From positions 1-64,000 of the forward strand of contig NZ_JANJUQ010000007.1 in assembly GCF_024710485.1 (NCBI RefSeq): 64,000 nucleotides of DNA. The letters are read 5' to 3'. A model generated the notes under the pieces. The model saw nothing but the letters and a program-made list of their open reading frames with translations. It did not search any database and was not told the DNA's origin. The stretch comes from Flavobacterium sp. (lineage in GTDB: Bacteria > Bacteroidota > Bacteroidia > Flavobacteriales > Flavobacteriaceae). Every line of letters begins with the position of its first letter. Within the stretch, counting starts at the first letter, position 1. A program made the translations under genes and the position numbers. Of this stretch, positions 10,067 through 19,660 are shown piece by piece.

Positions 10067-13000
10067 ATGAGTACTAAGTTTACTGAATACAAAGGACTTG
10101 ACCTGCCAACGGTAGCCTCAGAAGTTCTTGCATTTTGGAAAAAAAATAACATCTTTGAACAGAGTGTCACATCCCGTGAAGGTGCTACTCCTTATGTGTT
10201 TTTTGAAGGTCCGCCGTCGGCCAATGGCTTACCGGGAATTCACCACGTAATGGCGCGCGCCATCAAGGATATTTTTTGTCGTTACAAAACTCAGAAAGGT
10301 TTCCAAGTCAAACGCAAAGCCGGCTGGGATACGCACGGTTTGCCGGTTGAATTAGGTACCGAAAAGGAATTAGGCATCACCAAAGAAGACATCGGCAAAA
10401 CCATCTCGGTGACCGAATACAACGAAGCATGTAAAAGAACCGTGATGCGCTACACCGATGTTTGGAACGACCTAACCGAAAAAATGGGCTATTGGGTAGA
10501 TATGGAAGATCCGTATGTGACCTACAAATCCAAATACATGGAAACGGTTTGGTGGTTGCTCAAACAAATTTACAACAAAGACTTACTCTACAAAGGCTAC
10601 ACCATTCAACCGTACTCGCCCAAAGCGGGAACCGGGTTGTCTTCGCACGAAGTAAATCAGCCGGGTTCTTATCGCGATGTAACCGATACGACGATAGTAG
10701 CGCAATTCAAAACAAAATTAGAAACCTTACCGAACTTTTTACAAGGCTTCGGTGATATTCATATTTTGGCTTGGACAACCACGCCATGGACTTTACCAAG
10801 CAACACCGCATTAACCGTTGGACCAAAAATTGACTACGTTTTGGTCAAAACGTTCAACCAATACACTTTTGAACCGGTAAATGTGATTCTGGCTAAAAAT
10901 TTAGTCGGAAAACAATTCGGCGGTAAATATTTTGTTGCGGAAACAGAAGCTGATTTTGCGAATTACAAATCAGAAGATAAAAAGATTCCATACCAAATTT
11001 TAGCCGAAGCCAAAGGCGCTGATTTAGTAGGCATCCGCTACGAACAATTACTGCCGTACACTTTGCCGTATCAAAATCCGGAAAATGCTTTCCGCGTAAT
11101 TTCGGGCGATTTCGTCACTACCGAAGACGGAACCGGAATTGTACACACCGCGCCGACTTTCGGTGCAGATGATGCCAAAGTGGCCAAAGAAGCCACGCCG
11201 GAAGTACCGCCTATGTTGGTGTTAGACGAAAACGGCAATCCTGTTCCTTTAGTAGATTTGCAAGGGAAATTTGTAGCCCAAATGGGTGAGTTCGCCGGAA
11301 AATATGTCAAAAATGAATACTATAACGAAGGCGAAGCACCTGAAAAATCAGTAGATGTAGAAATTGCCATCTTGCTGAAAGAGCAAAACAAAGCCTTTAA
11401 GGTTGAAAAATACGTACACAGTTATCCGCATTGTTGGAGAACGGACAAACCTATTTTATACTATCCGTTGGATTCTTGGTTCATCAAAGTAACCGAAATC
11501 AAAGACCGCATGTTTGACCTTAACGATACCATCAATTGGAAGCCTAAAGCTACCGGAGAAGGTCGTTTCGGAAACTGGTTGAAGAATGCCAACGATTGGA
11601 ACTTATCGCGTTCCAGATATTGGGGTATTCCATTGCCTATTTGGAGAAGCGAAGACGGCACCGAAGAAATGCTGATCGGTTCAGTAGAAGAATTGTATAC
11701 TGAAATCGAAAAATCCATCGCCGTCGGTTTCCAAACCGAAAATCCATATAAAGGATTCACCATCGGCGATATGAGCGAAGCCAATTACGACTTAGTCGAT
11801 TTGCATAAAAATGTGGTTGATAATATCATCTTGGTATCGCCATCGGGCCAACCGATGAAACGCGAAGCCGATTTGATTGACGTATGGTTCGACTCGGGCG
11901 CTATGCCTTATGCCCAATGGCATTATCCATTTGAAAACCGTGACCTAATCGACGATAACAAAGCCTTTCCTGCCGATTTTATCGCAGAAGGTGTCGACCA
12001 AACCCGCGGTTGGTTCTATACGCTTCACGCCATTGGAACTTTGGTTTTTGATAAAATTGCTTATAAAAATGTGGTGTCAAACGGCTTGGTATTGGACAAA
12101 AACGGACAAAAAATGTCGAAACGTTTGGGCAATGCCGTAGATCCGTTTGAAACTTTAAAAGAATACGGTCCCGATGCTACGCGTTGGTACATGATATCGA
12201 ATGCCAATCCGTGGGACAACTTAAAATTTGACATCGAAGGCGTGGCAGAAGTACGCCGTAAATTCTTCGGAACACTTTACAATACCTACTCTTTCTTCAG
12301 TTTATATGCCAATATCGACGGATTTAAATATGCCGAAGCTGAAGTACCGTTGAACGAAAGACCGGAAATTGACCGTTGGATTTTATCGGAATTACACACC
12401 TTAATCCAAACCGTTGACGAAGCATACGCCGATTACGAACCAACCAAAGCTGCTCGTGCGATATCCGATTTTGTACAAGAAAACCTGAGTAACTGGTACG
12501 TGCGTTTGTGCCGCCGCAGATTCTGGAAAGGCGAATACGGTACAGATAAAATTGCCGCCTATCAAACCTTATACACTTGTTTGGTAACTGTGGCTAAATT
12601 ATCGGCTCCAATTGCACCATTTTTCATGGACCAACTTTACAGAGACTTAACGCAGGCAACACATACAGAGGAATTTGAATCGGTACATTTGGCAAAATTC
12701 CCGGTGATGGTTGAAAACTTTGTTGATAAATCGTTAGAGAGCAAAATGCTGAAAGCCCAAACGGTTTCGTCCTTGGTTTTATCGCTCCGCAAAAAGGAAA
12801 TGATTAAAGTGCGTCAACCGTTGCAAAAGGTAATGATTCCAATACTTGACGAGACTCAGCGTGCTGAAATTGAAGCGGTTTCCGACCTGATAAAAGCCGA
12901 AGTAAACGTCAAAGAAATCGAACTTTTAGACGATGCTTCAGGCGTATTAGTGAAGCAAATTAAACCGAATTTCAAGGCTTTAGGTCCCCGTTTCGGAAAA

Positions 13001-13468
13001 GACATGGGCTTGATTTCCAAAGAGATACAAAGTTTTACTCAGGAACAAATTAACGAATTGGATACTAAAGGCGAGCTAACACTTGTAATTTCAGGAAAAA
13101 GTATAACTTTATCATTAGAAGATGTTGAGATTTCGTCTCAAGATATTCCGGGTTGGTTGGTGGCCAATGCAAACGGTATCACTGTGGCCTTAGACATTAC
13201 CCTAACCGATGCGTTGAAAAACGAAGGTATTGCGAGAGAATTGGTCAACCGCATCCAAAACATCAGAAAGGACAGCGGCTTTGAAGTAACTGATAAAATT
13301 AAAGTACAATTGCAAGACCATCCGATTTTAGCGCAAGCGATTAAAGAAAATGAAAACTATATCAAATCGGAGACACTAACCGAGAGTTTAGTTTTAGAGA
13401 ATGAGATTACCGAAGGTTCTGAAATAGAATTTGATGAGATAAAAACAAGAATATTAATTTCTAAATAA
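10067..13468 (+). CDS. ileS: Isoleucine--tRNA ligase
   Basis: A 1133-residue class I aminoacyl-tRNA synthetase that charges tRNA-Ile. The HIGH-type motif is in GPPSANGLPGIHH (about residues 48-60). The CP1 editing domain contains WTTTPWTLPSNTAL, the tRNA/active-site segment SRSRYWGIPLPIWRSEDG lies near 515, and KMSKRLGN lies near 684. The length matches the long eukaryote-like/Bacteroidota type rather than the ~940-residue E. coli form. A TACTTTCG about 22 bp upstream may be its -7 element. The following dksA-like gene lies 13 bp downstream, probably in the same transcript. Confidence 0.97.
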   Translation: MSTKFTEYKGLDLPTVASEVLAFWKKNNIFEQSVTSREGATPYVFFEGPPSANGLPGIHHVMARAIKDIFCRYKTQKGFQVKRKAGWDTHGLPVELGTEKELGITKEDIGKTISVTEYNEACKRTVMRYTDVWNDLTEKMGYWVDMEDPYVTYKSKYMETVWWLLKQIYNKDLLYKGYTIQPYSPKAGTGLSSHEVNQPGSYRDVTDTTIVAQFKTKLETLPNFLQGFGDIHILAWTTTPWTLPSNTALTVGPKIDYVLVKTFNQYTFEPVNVILAKNLVGKQFGGKYFVAETEADFANYKSEDKKIPYQILAEAKGADLVGIRYEQLLPYTLPYQNPENAFRVISGDFVTTEDGTGIVHTAPTFGADDAKVAKEATPEVPPMLVLDENGNPVPLVDLQGKFVAQMGEFAGKYVKNEYYNEGEAPEKSVDVEIAILLKEQNKAFKVEKYVHSYPHCWRTDKPILYYPLDSWFIKVTEIKDRMFDLNDTINWKPKATGEGRFGNWLKNANDWNLSRSRYWGIPLPIWRSEDGTEEMLIGSVEELYTEIEKSIAVGFQTENPYKGFTIGDMSEANYDLVDLHKNVVDNIILVSPSGQPMKREADLIDVWFDSGAMPYAQWHYPFENRDLIDDNKAFPADFIAEGVDQTRGWFYTLHAIGTLVFDKIAYKNVVSNGLVLDKNGQKMSKRLGNAVDPFETLKEYGPDATRWYMISNANPWDNLKFDIEGVAEVRRKFFGTLYNTYSFFSLYANIDGFKYAEAEVPLNERPEIDRWILSELHTLIQTVDEAYADYEPTKAARAISDFVQENLSNWYVRLCRRRFWKGEYGTDKIAAYQTLYTCLVTVAKLSAPIAPFFMDQLYRDLTQATHTEEFESVHLAKFPVMVENFVDKSLESKMLKAQTVSSLVLSLRKKEMIKVRQPLQKVMIPILDETQRAEIEAVSDLIKAEVNVKEIELLDDASGVLVKQIKPNFKALGPRFGKDMGLISKEIQSFTQEQINELDTKGELTLVISGKSITLSLEDVEISSQDIPGWLVANANGITVALDITLTDALKNEGIARELVNRIQNIRKDSGFEVTDKIKVQLQDHPILAQAIKENENYIKSETLTESLVLENEITEGSEIEFDEIKTRILISK

Positions 13469-13481
13469 TTACGTAACGATT

Positions 13482-13862
13482 ATGGTAGAAGAAAAATTAA
13501 GATACTCAGACGCTGATTTGGCAGAGTTCAAAGAAATTATTTTAGCAAAGATTGAAAAAGCAAAAGCCGATTTAGACTTGATAAAAAGTGCTTATATGAA
13601 CGATTTGAATAACGGTACCGATGATACATCGCCAACGTTCAAAGCGTTTGAAGAAGGCAGTGAAACCATGTCGAAAGAAGCGAACTCACAATTGGCCATT
13701 CGTCAGGAAAAATTCATCCGCGATTTGAAAAATGCTTTATTCCGTGTAGAAAATAAAACCTACGGTGTTTGTAAAGTAACCGGAAAATTGATTTCCAAAG
13801 AGCGCTTGAAAATTGTACCTCATGCTACCATGAGTATCGAAGCCAAAAATTTACAACGATAA
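13482..13862 (+). CDS. DksA/TraR-family transcription factor
   Basis: A 126-residue coiled-coil protein of the DksA/TraR family, which binds the RNA polymerase secondary channel. The N-terminal half is helical and acidic. The C-terminal part, YGVCKVTGKLISKERL followed by PHATMSIEAKNLQR, aligns with the zinc-finger region but retains only one cysteine, so no four-cysteine zinc site can form. This loss is common in flavobacterial members. It follows ileS by 13 bp and ends at a strong shared terminator. Confidence 0.88.
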   Translation: MVEEKLRYSDADLAEFKEIILAKIEKAKADLDLIKSAYMNDLNNGTDDTSPTFKAFEEGSETMSKEANSQLAIRQEKFIRDLKNALFRVENKTYGVCKVTGKLISKERLKIVPHATMSIEAKNLQR

Positions 13863-13881
13863 ATCAAACCATCGTATTATA

Positions 13882-13911
13882 AAAAAGCCCCGAGATTCGG
13901 GGCTTTTTTTA
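13882..13911. terminator. Bidirectional terminator between dksA-like and LVIVD genes
   Basis: Stem AAAAAAGCCCCGA/TCGGGGCTTTTTT with a short loop has A- and T-tracts on both flanks, so it can stop transcription from either side. The convergent minus-strand gene ends at 13909. Confidence 0.88.
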
Positions 13912-15153
13912 TAGGGTTATCTGACTGAGTAAGGTTAATGTAAAATTCGGTCCGTAGCTGTATTGCGTTATAGTATTATCACCCACGGTAATCAAATGGC
14001 TGTCGAGCGGAATCACATCTTTTACATTATTGGCATAACTGTTAGCCAGAACCAAACCGGCACTGTTGGCCGCGTTAAAAATCTTCAAACCATTAGTACC
14101 GCAACCTACATACAACACGCCGTTTTTAATCCCTAAACCGTAAGGTTCATTCAATAAATACGTCGATAACAAAGTCGGATTGGCAATGTTGGTCACATCG
14201 ATTACATTAATTTGATCTTGAATAGCGCCGCAACTTGAACCCCCGCGAACCGTGATGTAAGCGGTATTCCCAAAAACCACTACCGGATCGCAAGCCGTAG
14301 CATGGGAAAACCCGGAGACAAAATACGGATTGAACTCGTCTTCAGCATCTACCGTGTACATTCCGGTCGTTGAACCCACAAACAAAATGTCTTTCTGAAT
14401 AAACAGCGTTTCGAATTCACCGCCACCAAACCATTGCGTCATGTAGACTTCTTTGTCGAAAAAAGCAGCTGCGGGATTGGCTATATTAAACACATTCAAT
14501 TTATACGAATCAATGGTATACAAAGCATTGTTATTAATTTGAAAACGCGCATAAGAACCCCCAACACCAATGTTTCCACTATTAGAGCTTTCAAAACCGG
14601 CTAAGGCATCATTGGCGAATACCACTTCTTGCCCTTGCGGTCTCGGTTTCATTTCAATGGTAAATCCCGTGATAATTTCATCCTGATTCGGATTTACGGT
14701 ATAATCATAAAACTCCGCATCTTCGGGGTACTGCGGAAAAAAAACAATCGAATTCGGCACCGTTCGCACCAAAGATATGTTTTGAATGTTGCTAATGTCA
14801 AACACCAACAAATCGACAAAATTGTCGGCAAACAGATAATTTCCCTTAACTGCAATATCGTGTACACCCGCCAGATTGATAAAAGCGATGTTTTGCGGAG
14901 AAGCCGGATTAGAGTTATCAAAAACATGCACTCCGGATTCCAGAGCGATGTAAAACAAATACTGTTCGGCTACATAAATTTTCCCGTTTGATTGCGTTGG
15001 TTGGGCTGAAGTTACCGAAACGCTGCTTCTGATATCGGCTAATGATTTTAACGTAGGCACAGCAAATCTAACCAAATCTGTATCATCTTCTTTGTCACAT
15101 GACACCATTGAAAGGGCTGCAAAGAGGAATAAAAAAGAATAAATTTTTTTCAT
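13909..15153 (-). CDS. LVIVD-repeat lipoprotein
   Basis: A 414-residue lipoprotein: signal peptide with lipobox FAALSMVSC, then an acidic linker (DKEDDTD). At least six beta-propeller-like blades follow, with the recurring pattern of a hydrophobic strand then F/NAAN or D-x-S/T-N-P (for example VHVFDNSNPASPQNIAF, LNVFNIANPAAAFF, INVIDVTNIANPTLL). This is the LVIVD repeat family, of unknown biochemical function; an outer-membrane-anchored propeller is expected. The sequence after the lipid cysteine (DKED) resembles surface-export signals of Bacteroidota lipoproteins, which is an inference. It sits on the opposite strand between the dksA-like gene and lspA. Confidence 0.8.
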   Translation of the reverse strand: MKKIYSFLFLFAALSMVSCDKEDDTDLVRFAVPTLKSLADIRSSVSVTSAQPTQSNGKIYVAEQYLFYIALESGVHVFDNSNPASPQNIAFINLAGVHDIAVKGNYLFADNFVDLLVFDISNIQNISLVRTVPNSIVFFPQYPEDAEFYDYTVNPNQDEIITGFTIEMKPRPQGQEVVFANDALAGFESSNSGNIGVGGSYARFQINNNALYTIDSYKLNVFNIANPAAAFFDKEVYMTQWFGGGEFETLFIQKDILFVGSTTGMYTVDAEDEFNPYFVSGFSHATACDPVVVFGNTAYITVRGGSSCGAIQDQINVIDVTNIANPTLLSTYLLNEPYGLGIKNGVLYVGCGTNGLKIFNAANSAGLVLANSYANNVKDVIPLDSHLITVGDNTITQYSYGPNFTLTLLSQITL

Positions 15154-15313
15154 ATCGTTTATTGTATTGGTCTTAATTATTTTCAGGATGAAAAAAAAGC
15201 ATTTGGGTTGCTTTTCAAGGTAAAATTAAACAATCTTGAGCGGACTGCGCTAAAATGTATTGGATGAGTTGACTAAGAAAAAAATTATTCTGCTTTTTAT
15301 GTAATAATATTGC

Positions 15314-15321
15314 TATTTTTG
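15314..15321 (+). promoter_or_regulatory. -7 element for lspA
   Basis: TATTTTTG, a match to TAnnTTTG, 19 bp before the lspA ATG. Confidence 0.45.
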
Positions 15322-15340
15322 CGCCATTAAAACCCTAAGA

Positions 15341-15967
15341 ATGTCGTTAAGAAACTCTATTTTAATCATTGCCATTATCTTATTGGTTGACCAATTTGTT
15401 AAGATTTACATTAAAACCAATTTCTTTTACGGAGAAGCCAGCCAAATAGATGTTACCAGTTGGTTTAAAATATTGCTCATTGAAAACGAAGGAATGGCTT
15501 GGGGAACTAAAATTCCGGGCGAATATGGAAAATTAATGCTCACTACTTTCCGAATTTTAGCCATCTGCGGTATAGGTTACTGGTTGTATGACTCCAGCAC
15601 CAAACACAGTTCCAGATATTTGATGGTGGCCATTGCACTCATCTTTGCCGGAGCGGCCGGAAACATTATCGATTCAGTATTCTATGGTGTTATATTTGAC
15701 GAAAGCACTCGTTATCACATCGCTACTTTCTCACCGGAACAACCTTACGGTACCTTATTTCACGGAAAAGTAGTCGACATGTTGTATTTCCCGATTTATG
15801 AAGGTACTTTCCCGGAATGGTTGCCTATTTGGGGCGGCGAACCATTTAAATTTTTCAACGCCATTTTCAATATAGCTGATATGGCTATTTCCACGGGTGT
15901 CGGGATATTGATTGTCTTTAACAAAAAAGCCTTTGCTAAGAAAACGTCGTTGGGAACTTATGAATAG
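15341..15967 (+). CDS. lspA: Lipoprotein signal peptidase II
   Basis: A 208-residue inner-membrane aspartic protease that cleaves prolipoproteins before the lipidated cysteine. Four membrane segments are visible. The catalytic aspartates lie in AGAAGNIIDS (about residue 110) and FNIADMAIS (about 178). It is longer than E. coli LspA (164 residues) because of an extra extracytoplasmic loop between the two motifs, usual in Bacteroidota. The last 32 bp overlap tail-to-tail with the following minus-strand gene. Several lipoproteins in this window would be substrates. Confidence 0.94.
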   Translation: MSLRNSILIIAIILLVDQFVKIYIKTNFFYGEASQIDVTSWFKILLIENEGMAWGTKIPGEYGKLMLTTFRILAICGIGYWLYDSSTKHSSRYLMVAIALIFAGAAGNIIDSVFYGVIFDESTRYHIATFSPEQPYGTLFHGKVVDMLYFPIYEGTFPEWLPIWGGEPFKFFNAIFNIADMAISTGVGILIVFNKKAFAKKTSLGTYE

Positions 15968-16514
15968 TTTCGGGCGTTACGCAATAATCTAATCGGATAT
16001 CGTTAGGCGATACATCGGTTATAGTTTCTTCAGGCTCAAAAAACGACAATCCTATTTTGACGACATCTTCTTTGCATTGCGACAAAAATTTATCGTAAAA
16101 ACCTTTGCCGTAACCTACTCGATTTCCGTTACTGTCATAAGCCAATAAAGGTACAAACACCACATCCAGTTTGCTTGGCGGCACTTCTATGCCGTCTACT
16201 GGCTCGTAAATATTGTAGTCGTTTTTCTTAAATTTGGTATTGTCCGTCAGCAAAAAATGGGTCATTGCCAAAGTATCAAAATCGCTTTTAGCCACTACAA
16301 TCTCTTTGTCTTTTCCGGCTAAAATTTGCAAAACAAACTCGGTGTCTACTTCCTTTTGCTCTTCGATAGTCAGAAACAAATGAAAATAAGTGTTGTCCCA
16401 AACGTCTAATTGCAATAACCGATTGGCAATCGCTAAACTTTGATCTTCAATTTGTGCTTCGGAAAGTGTTTGTCTTAGTGCTTTGTACTTTTTGCGTAAG
16501 TCTTTTTTAAACAT
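15936..16514 (-). CDS. 5-formyltetrahydrofolate cyclo-ligase
   Basis: A 192-residue cytoplasmic enzyme that converts 5-formyl-THF to 5,10-methenyl-THF using ATP. The signature GYGKGFYDKFLS lies near residues 133-144, preceded by VPLLAYDSNGNRVGYG. The full-length ~190-residue family size is met. Its start overlaps the stop of the upstream PLP decarboxylase by 8 bp, so the two are co-transcribed. It converges on lspA with a 32-bp overlap. The E. coli homologue is called ygfA/fau. Confidence 0.92.
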   Translation of the reverse strand: MFKKDLRKKYKALRQTLSEAQIEDQSLAIANRLLQLDVWDNTYFHLFLTIEEQKEVDTEFVLQILAGKDKEIVVAKSDFDTLAMTHFLLTDNTKFKKNDYNIYEPVDGIEVPPSKLDVVFVPLLAYDSNGNRVGYGKGFYDKFLSQCKEDVVKIGLSFFEPEETITDVSPNDIRLDYCVTPETIHKFPTTFS

Positions 16515-17745
16515 AGTTAGTAGCCATCAAATCTTCTATAAAAGTAGTCAAATGTTCTACTTCTACGTGATCCATGAGCACAATTTTGTACCATTGGTTA
16601 TTTTCATCGTGTTGTTGTGGCACCAAATCGTATTTCTCGGCTATGACCAACGGAATATACTCCGCTTTAATCGTTACTATATTCATGAACGGTTCGCGGA
16701 AATACTGTATGTTCATAGCATCCAATTGGTTGCACAAAAACTGGGTTCGCATTTGTAACACGCTCACTTTTTCAAACCAACCGTTGGGTCCGTAAGTAAA
16801 CAAAATCATCCAAACCGCTACGGCATTGGCGCCGCTTCGACTACCGCAAAGGGTTAAATCCATGCCTTCCACGTATTCGGCTTCTTTGGTCAATACGTTT
16901 TCGATGTAGCCTTTTCGGCAAATAAAAACACCCGTTCCGTAAGGCGCTTGCAACATTTTGTGTGCGTCTATGGTGATGGAACTGATTTTTGGGTTACTAA
17001 AATTAATCACTGATTGCTGATTACTGAACGGATAAACAAATCCGCCGTATGCTCCGTCTATGTGGAGTTTATAATGCAAGTTGTGCTTTTCAAAAACAGT
17101 AATATAGTCTTCCGGATTGTCTACCGAACCAAACATGGTAGTTCCCATGTTGGAAACCGTAATGAAATATTTCTTCCCGTTGCTTTGGGCCTTTAGGATG
17201 ATTTGTTCCAATTGGATGACATCAATGGTGCGTGTATCAAAATCAACCGGAATTTTCAACCAATCCAACTGCAGCAAATTCGAGGCTTTCGGAATCGAAT
17301 AATGCGTATCTTCTGAAGCTACTATCGCAATTTCATCGGCTTTGGCATCATAATTATTCTTGTAATAATTGCGAAACATCCAAATCGCTTGGATATTGGC
17401 TTCGGTGCCGCCGGGCGAAATATAACCATCAAACGTATTCGGTTCGGCTTTAAAAATATCCACTGCAATTACATTCAGCACTTCCCGCTCGATTTCCTGA
17501 GTACCATTAAAAGCTTTTTCGGAAGTACCGAAAGTATGACAACCAATATTGTTAGGATTGGCTACATAGGTTTGCAAAATGGGCGCGTCTTTCAAAAAAG
17601 GCGCATCATCGTTAAACACTCTGCTGTCTAATTTAGACGCCGGATATCCCAAAGAAGTGTCTTTGGAAAAATTGACGTTATCTTGCAAAGCCTTTTCAAT
17701 TCTATCTTTTCTCTCGTTGTTGGTGAGTTTTTTCCAGTATTTCAT
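16507..17745 (-). CDS. PLP-dependent decarboxylase (group II, histidine-decarboxylase-like)
   Basis: A fold-type I PLP enzyme of about 412 residues. The cofactor lysine is in the motif SSITIDAHKMLQAPYGTG (about residue 225). The phosphate-binding region SPGGTEANIQAIW and the aspartate contact HIDGAYGGF precede it. It belongs to the group II amino-acid decarboxylases and is closest in feel to the histidine decarboxylase branch, but the substrate cannot be read from the sequence. ATG 17745 was chosen (MKYWKKL); an in-frame ATG at 17763 adds six residues. It shares an operon, through an 8-bp overlap, with the folate cyclo-ligase. Confidence 0.82.
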   Translation of the reverse strand: MKYWKKLTNNERKDRIEKALQDNVNFSKDTSLGYPASKLDSRVFNDDAPFLKDAPILQTYVANPNNIGCHTFGTSEKAFNGTQEIEREVLNVIAVDIFKAEPNTFDGYISPGGTEANIQAIWMFRNYYKNNYDAKADEIAIVASEDTHYSIPKASNLLQLDWLKIPVDFDTRTIDVIQLEQIILKAQSNGKKYFITVSNMGTTMFGSVDNPEDYITVFEKHNLHYKLHIDGAYGGFVYPFSNQQSVINFSNPKISSITIDAHKMLQAPYGTGVFICRKGYIENVLTKEAEYVEGMDLTLCGSRSGANAVAVWMILFTYGPNGWFEKVSVLQMRTQFLCNQLDAMNIQYFREPFMNIVTIKAEYIPLVIAEKYDLVPQQHDENNQWYKIVLMDHVEVEHLTTFIEDLMATNYV

Positions 17746-17816
17746 CCCTAAAAATTTTGTCAAAACTAAGTCTTTGCATGCGGAAAAAACATGATAAATG
17801 TTAGGCTTAACAGTTC

Positions 17817-17846
17817 TTGCTTTTCAGGCAATTTCCGTTAACTTTG
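17817..17846 (+). promoter_or_regulatory. uvrC promoter, predicted to give a leaderless mRNA
   Basis: TTG (17817-17819), 19 bp, then TAACTTTG (17839-17846): a full Bacteroidota promoter. The ATG of uvrC is at 17852, six bases after the G. That is the same distance at which the sRNA units of this window start, so the transcript may begin at the start codon itself. Confidence 0.55.
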
Positions 17847-17851
17847 TTGTT

Positions 17852-19651
17852 ATGGAAACGCCTTCTATTGAATTGCAATTGCAAACCTTGCCCGATAGCC
17901 CGGGCGTTTATCAGTATTACGATGCGGCCGGTAAAATTTTATACGTCGGCAAGGCCAAAAACCTCAAAAAAAGGGTTTCCTCCTATTTTCATAAAATACA
18001 CGACAATGCCAAGACCAATGTGTTGGTTCGGAAAATTGTGGAAATCAAGCACATCGTTGTCGCTTCCGAAGCCGATGCACTGTTGTTAGAAAACAACCTC
18101 ATCAAAAAACTGCAACCGCGCTATAATGTGTTGCTTAAAGACGACAAAACCTATCCTTGGATTTGCATCAAAAAAGAACCTTTCTCCCGAATATTTCCAA
18201 CGCGAAGAATGGTCAAAGACGGTTCGGAATATTTTGGTCCGTATACCAATTTTAAGACGGTCAATACAATTTTGGATATGATCAAAGAATTATATCCGTT
18301 GCGGACTTGCAATTACGATTTATCCAAAGCCAACATACAATCTGGGAAATACAAGGTTTGCTTGGAATATCATATCGGCAACTGCAAAGGCCCGTGTGAA
18401 GGCTACGAATCGTTGGAACATTACCAAAAACAAGTAGATGCTATACGCGAAATTCTGAAAGGCAATTTTAAAGACAGTTTGCGCGATTTTAAAAAATTGA
18501 TGCTGGAATTGGCGGCCGATATGAAGTTTGAAGCCGCTCAAAAAATCAAAGAAAAGATTGAAGTGCTCGAAAACTACCAATCGCGTTCGACCATTTTAAA
18601 TCCGAAAATTTCCAATGTGGATGTTTTTTCTATCGTTTCGGATGAATCGATGGCATATGTGAACTTCCTTCAAATTGCACACGGCGCCATTATCCGTTCA
18701 CACACGATGGAAATTAAAAAGAAACTCGACGAAAGCGATGAAGAGTTATTAGAATTGGCTGTGGTTGAATTGCGAGAGCGTTTTCACTTAACTTCTAAAG
18801 AAATTATCCTGCCATTCGAACTCGATTTCGGCGATAAAATAAAAGTCACCGTACCGCAACTCGGCGACAAAAAACAAATCCTCGAACTCTCGCAACGCAA
18901 CGCCAAATACCAACGTTTGGAGCAATTAAAGCAGCTGCAAATTGTAGATCCCGAACGCCATACCAACCGCATTATGGCGCAAATGCAAAATGACCTGCGA
19001 TTACCCACAGAACCGCGTCATATTGAATGTTTTGACAACTCGAATATTCAGGGAACCAATCCGGTCTCAGCTTGTGTGGTGTTTAAAGACGGGAAGCCAA
19101 GCAAGAAAGACTACCGTCATTTCAACATCAAAACCGTGGAAGGTCCGAACGATTTTGCCTCTATGGAAGAAGTGGTGTATCGCCGATACAAACGCTTACT
19201 AGACGAAAACCAACCGTTGCCGCAACTCATCATCATTGACGGTGGCAAAGGCCAATTGTCATCGGCATTGAAAAGCTTAGACGAATTGGGTTTACGCGGA
19301 AAAATTGCCATTATCGGCATTGCCAAACGACTGGAAGAGCTGTTTTATCCCGGCGATTCGGTACCGTTATACTTAGATAAAAAATCGGAAACCTTGAAAA
19401 TTATCCAACATTTGCGCAACGAAGCTCACCGTTTTGGGATTACGCACCATCGCGACAAGCGCAGCAAATCGGCCTTACAAACTTCTATGGAAACCATTCC
19501 GGGTATAGGCGAAAAAACCATGTTGGCTTTACTAAAACATTTCAAAAGTGTTAAAAGATTGCAATCGGCTACAGAAAAAGAAATTTCTGAGGTTATTGGT
19601 GCCTCAAAAGCCAAAAAAATTTCCGAATTTTACAACATCGGGAAATCCTAA
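17852..19651 (+). CDS. uvrC: Excinuclease ABC subunit C
   Basis: A 599-residue UvrC, which makes both incisions in nucleotide excision repair with UvrB. The N-terminal GIY-YIG nuclease (SPGVYQYYDAAGKILYVGKAKNLKKRV, given here in part: GVYQYYDAAG and YVGKAKNLKKRV) does the 3' cut. A UVR UvrB-binding region lies around 200-235. The RNase-H-like 5' nuclease includes IECFDNSNIQGTNPV (about 388). C-terminal helix-hairpin-helix IPGIGEKTMLALLKHF completes it. The frame opens earlier at 17798, but the promoter lies inside that extension, fixing the start at 17852. Confidence 0.96.
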   Translation: METPSIELQLQTLPDSPGVYQYYDAAGKILYVGKAKNLKKRVSSYFHKIHDNAKTNVLVRKIVEIKHIVVASEADALLLENNLIKKLQPRYNVLLKDDKTYPWICIKKEPFSRIFPTRRMVKDGSEYFGPYTNFKTVNTILDMIKELYPLRTCNYDLSKANIQSGKYKVCLEYHIGNCKGPCEGYESLEHYQKQVDAIREILKGNFKDSLRDFKKLMLELAADMKFEAAQKIKEKIEVLENYQSRSTILNPKISNVDVFSIVSDESMAYVNFLQIAHGAIIRSHTMEIKKKLDESDEELLELAVVELRERFHLTSKEIILPFELDFGDKIKVTVPQLGDKKQILELSQRNAKYQRLEQLKQLQIVDPERHTNRIMAQMQNDLRLPTEPRHIECFDNSNIQGTNPVSACVVFKDGKPSKKDYRHFNIKTVEGPNDFASMEEVVYRRYKRLLDENQPLPQLIIIDGGKGQLSSALKSLDELGLRGKIAIIGIAKRLEELFYPGDSVPLYLDKKSETLKIIQHLRNEAHRFGITHHRDKRSKSALQTSMETIPGIGEKTMLALLKHFKSVKRLQSATEKEISEVIGASKAKKISEFYNIGKS

Positions 19652-19660
19652 CCTCTGTTT

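Noticed and set aside
14629-14991. 120-codon plus-strand frame inside the LVIVD lipoprotein gene
   Set aside because: Arginine-rich nonsense typical of a shadow of the real minus-strand gene.
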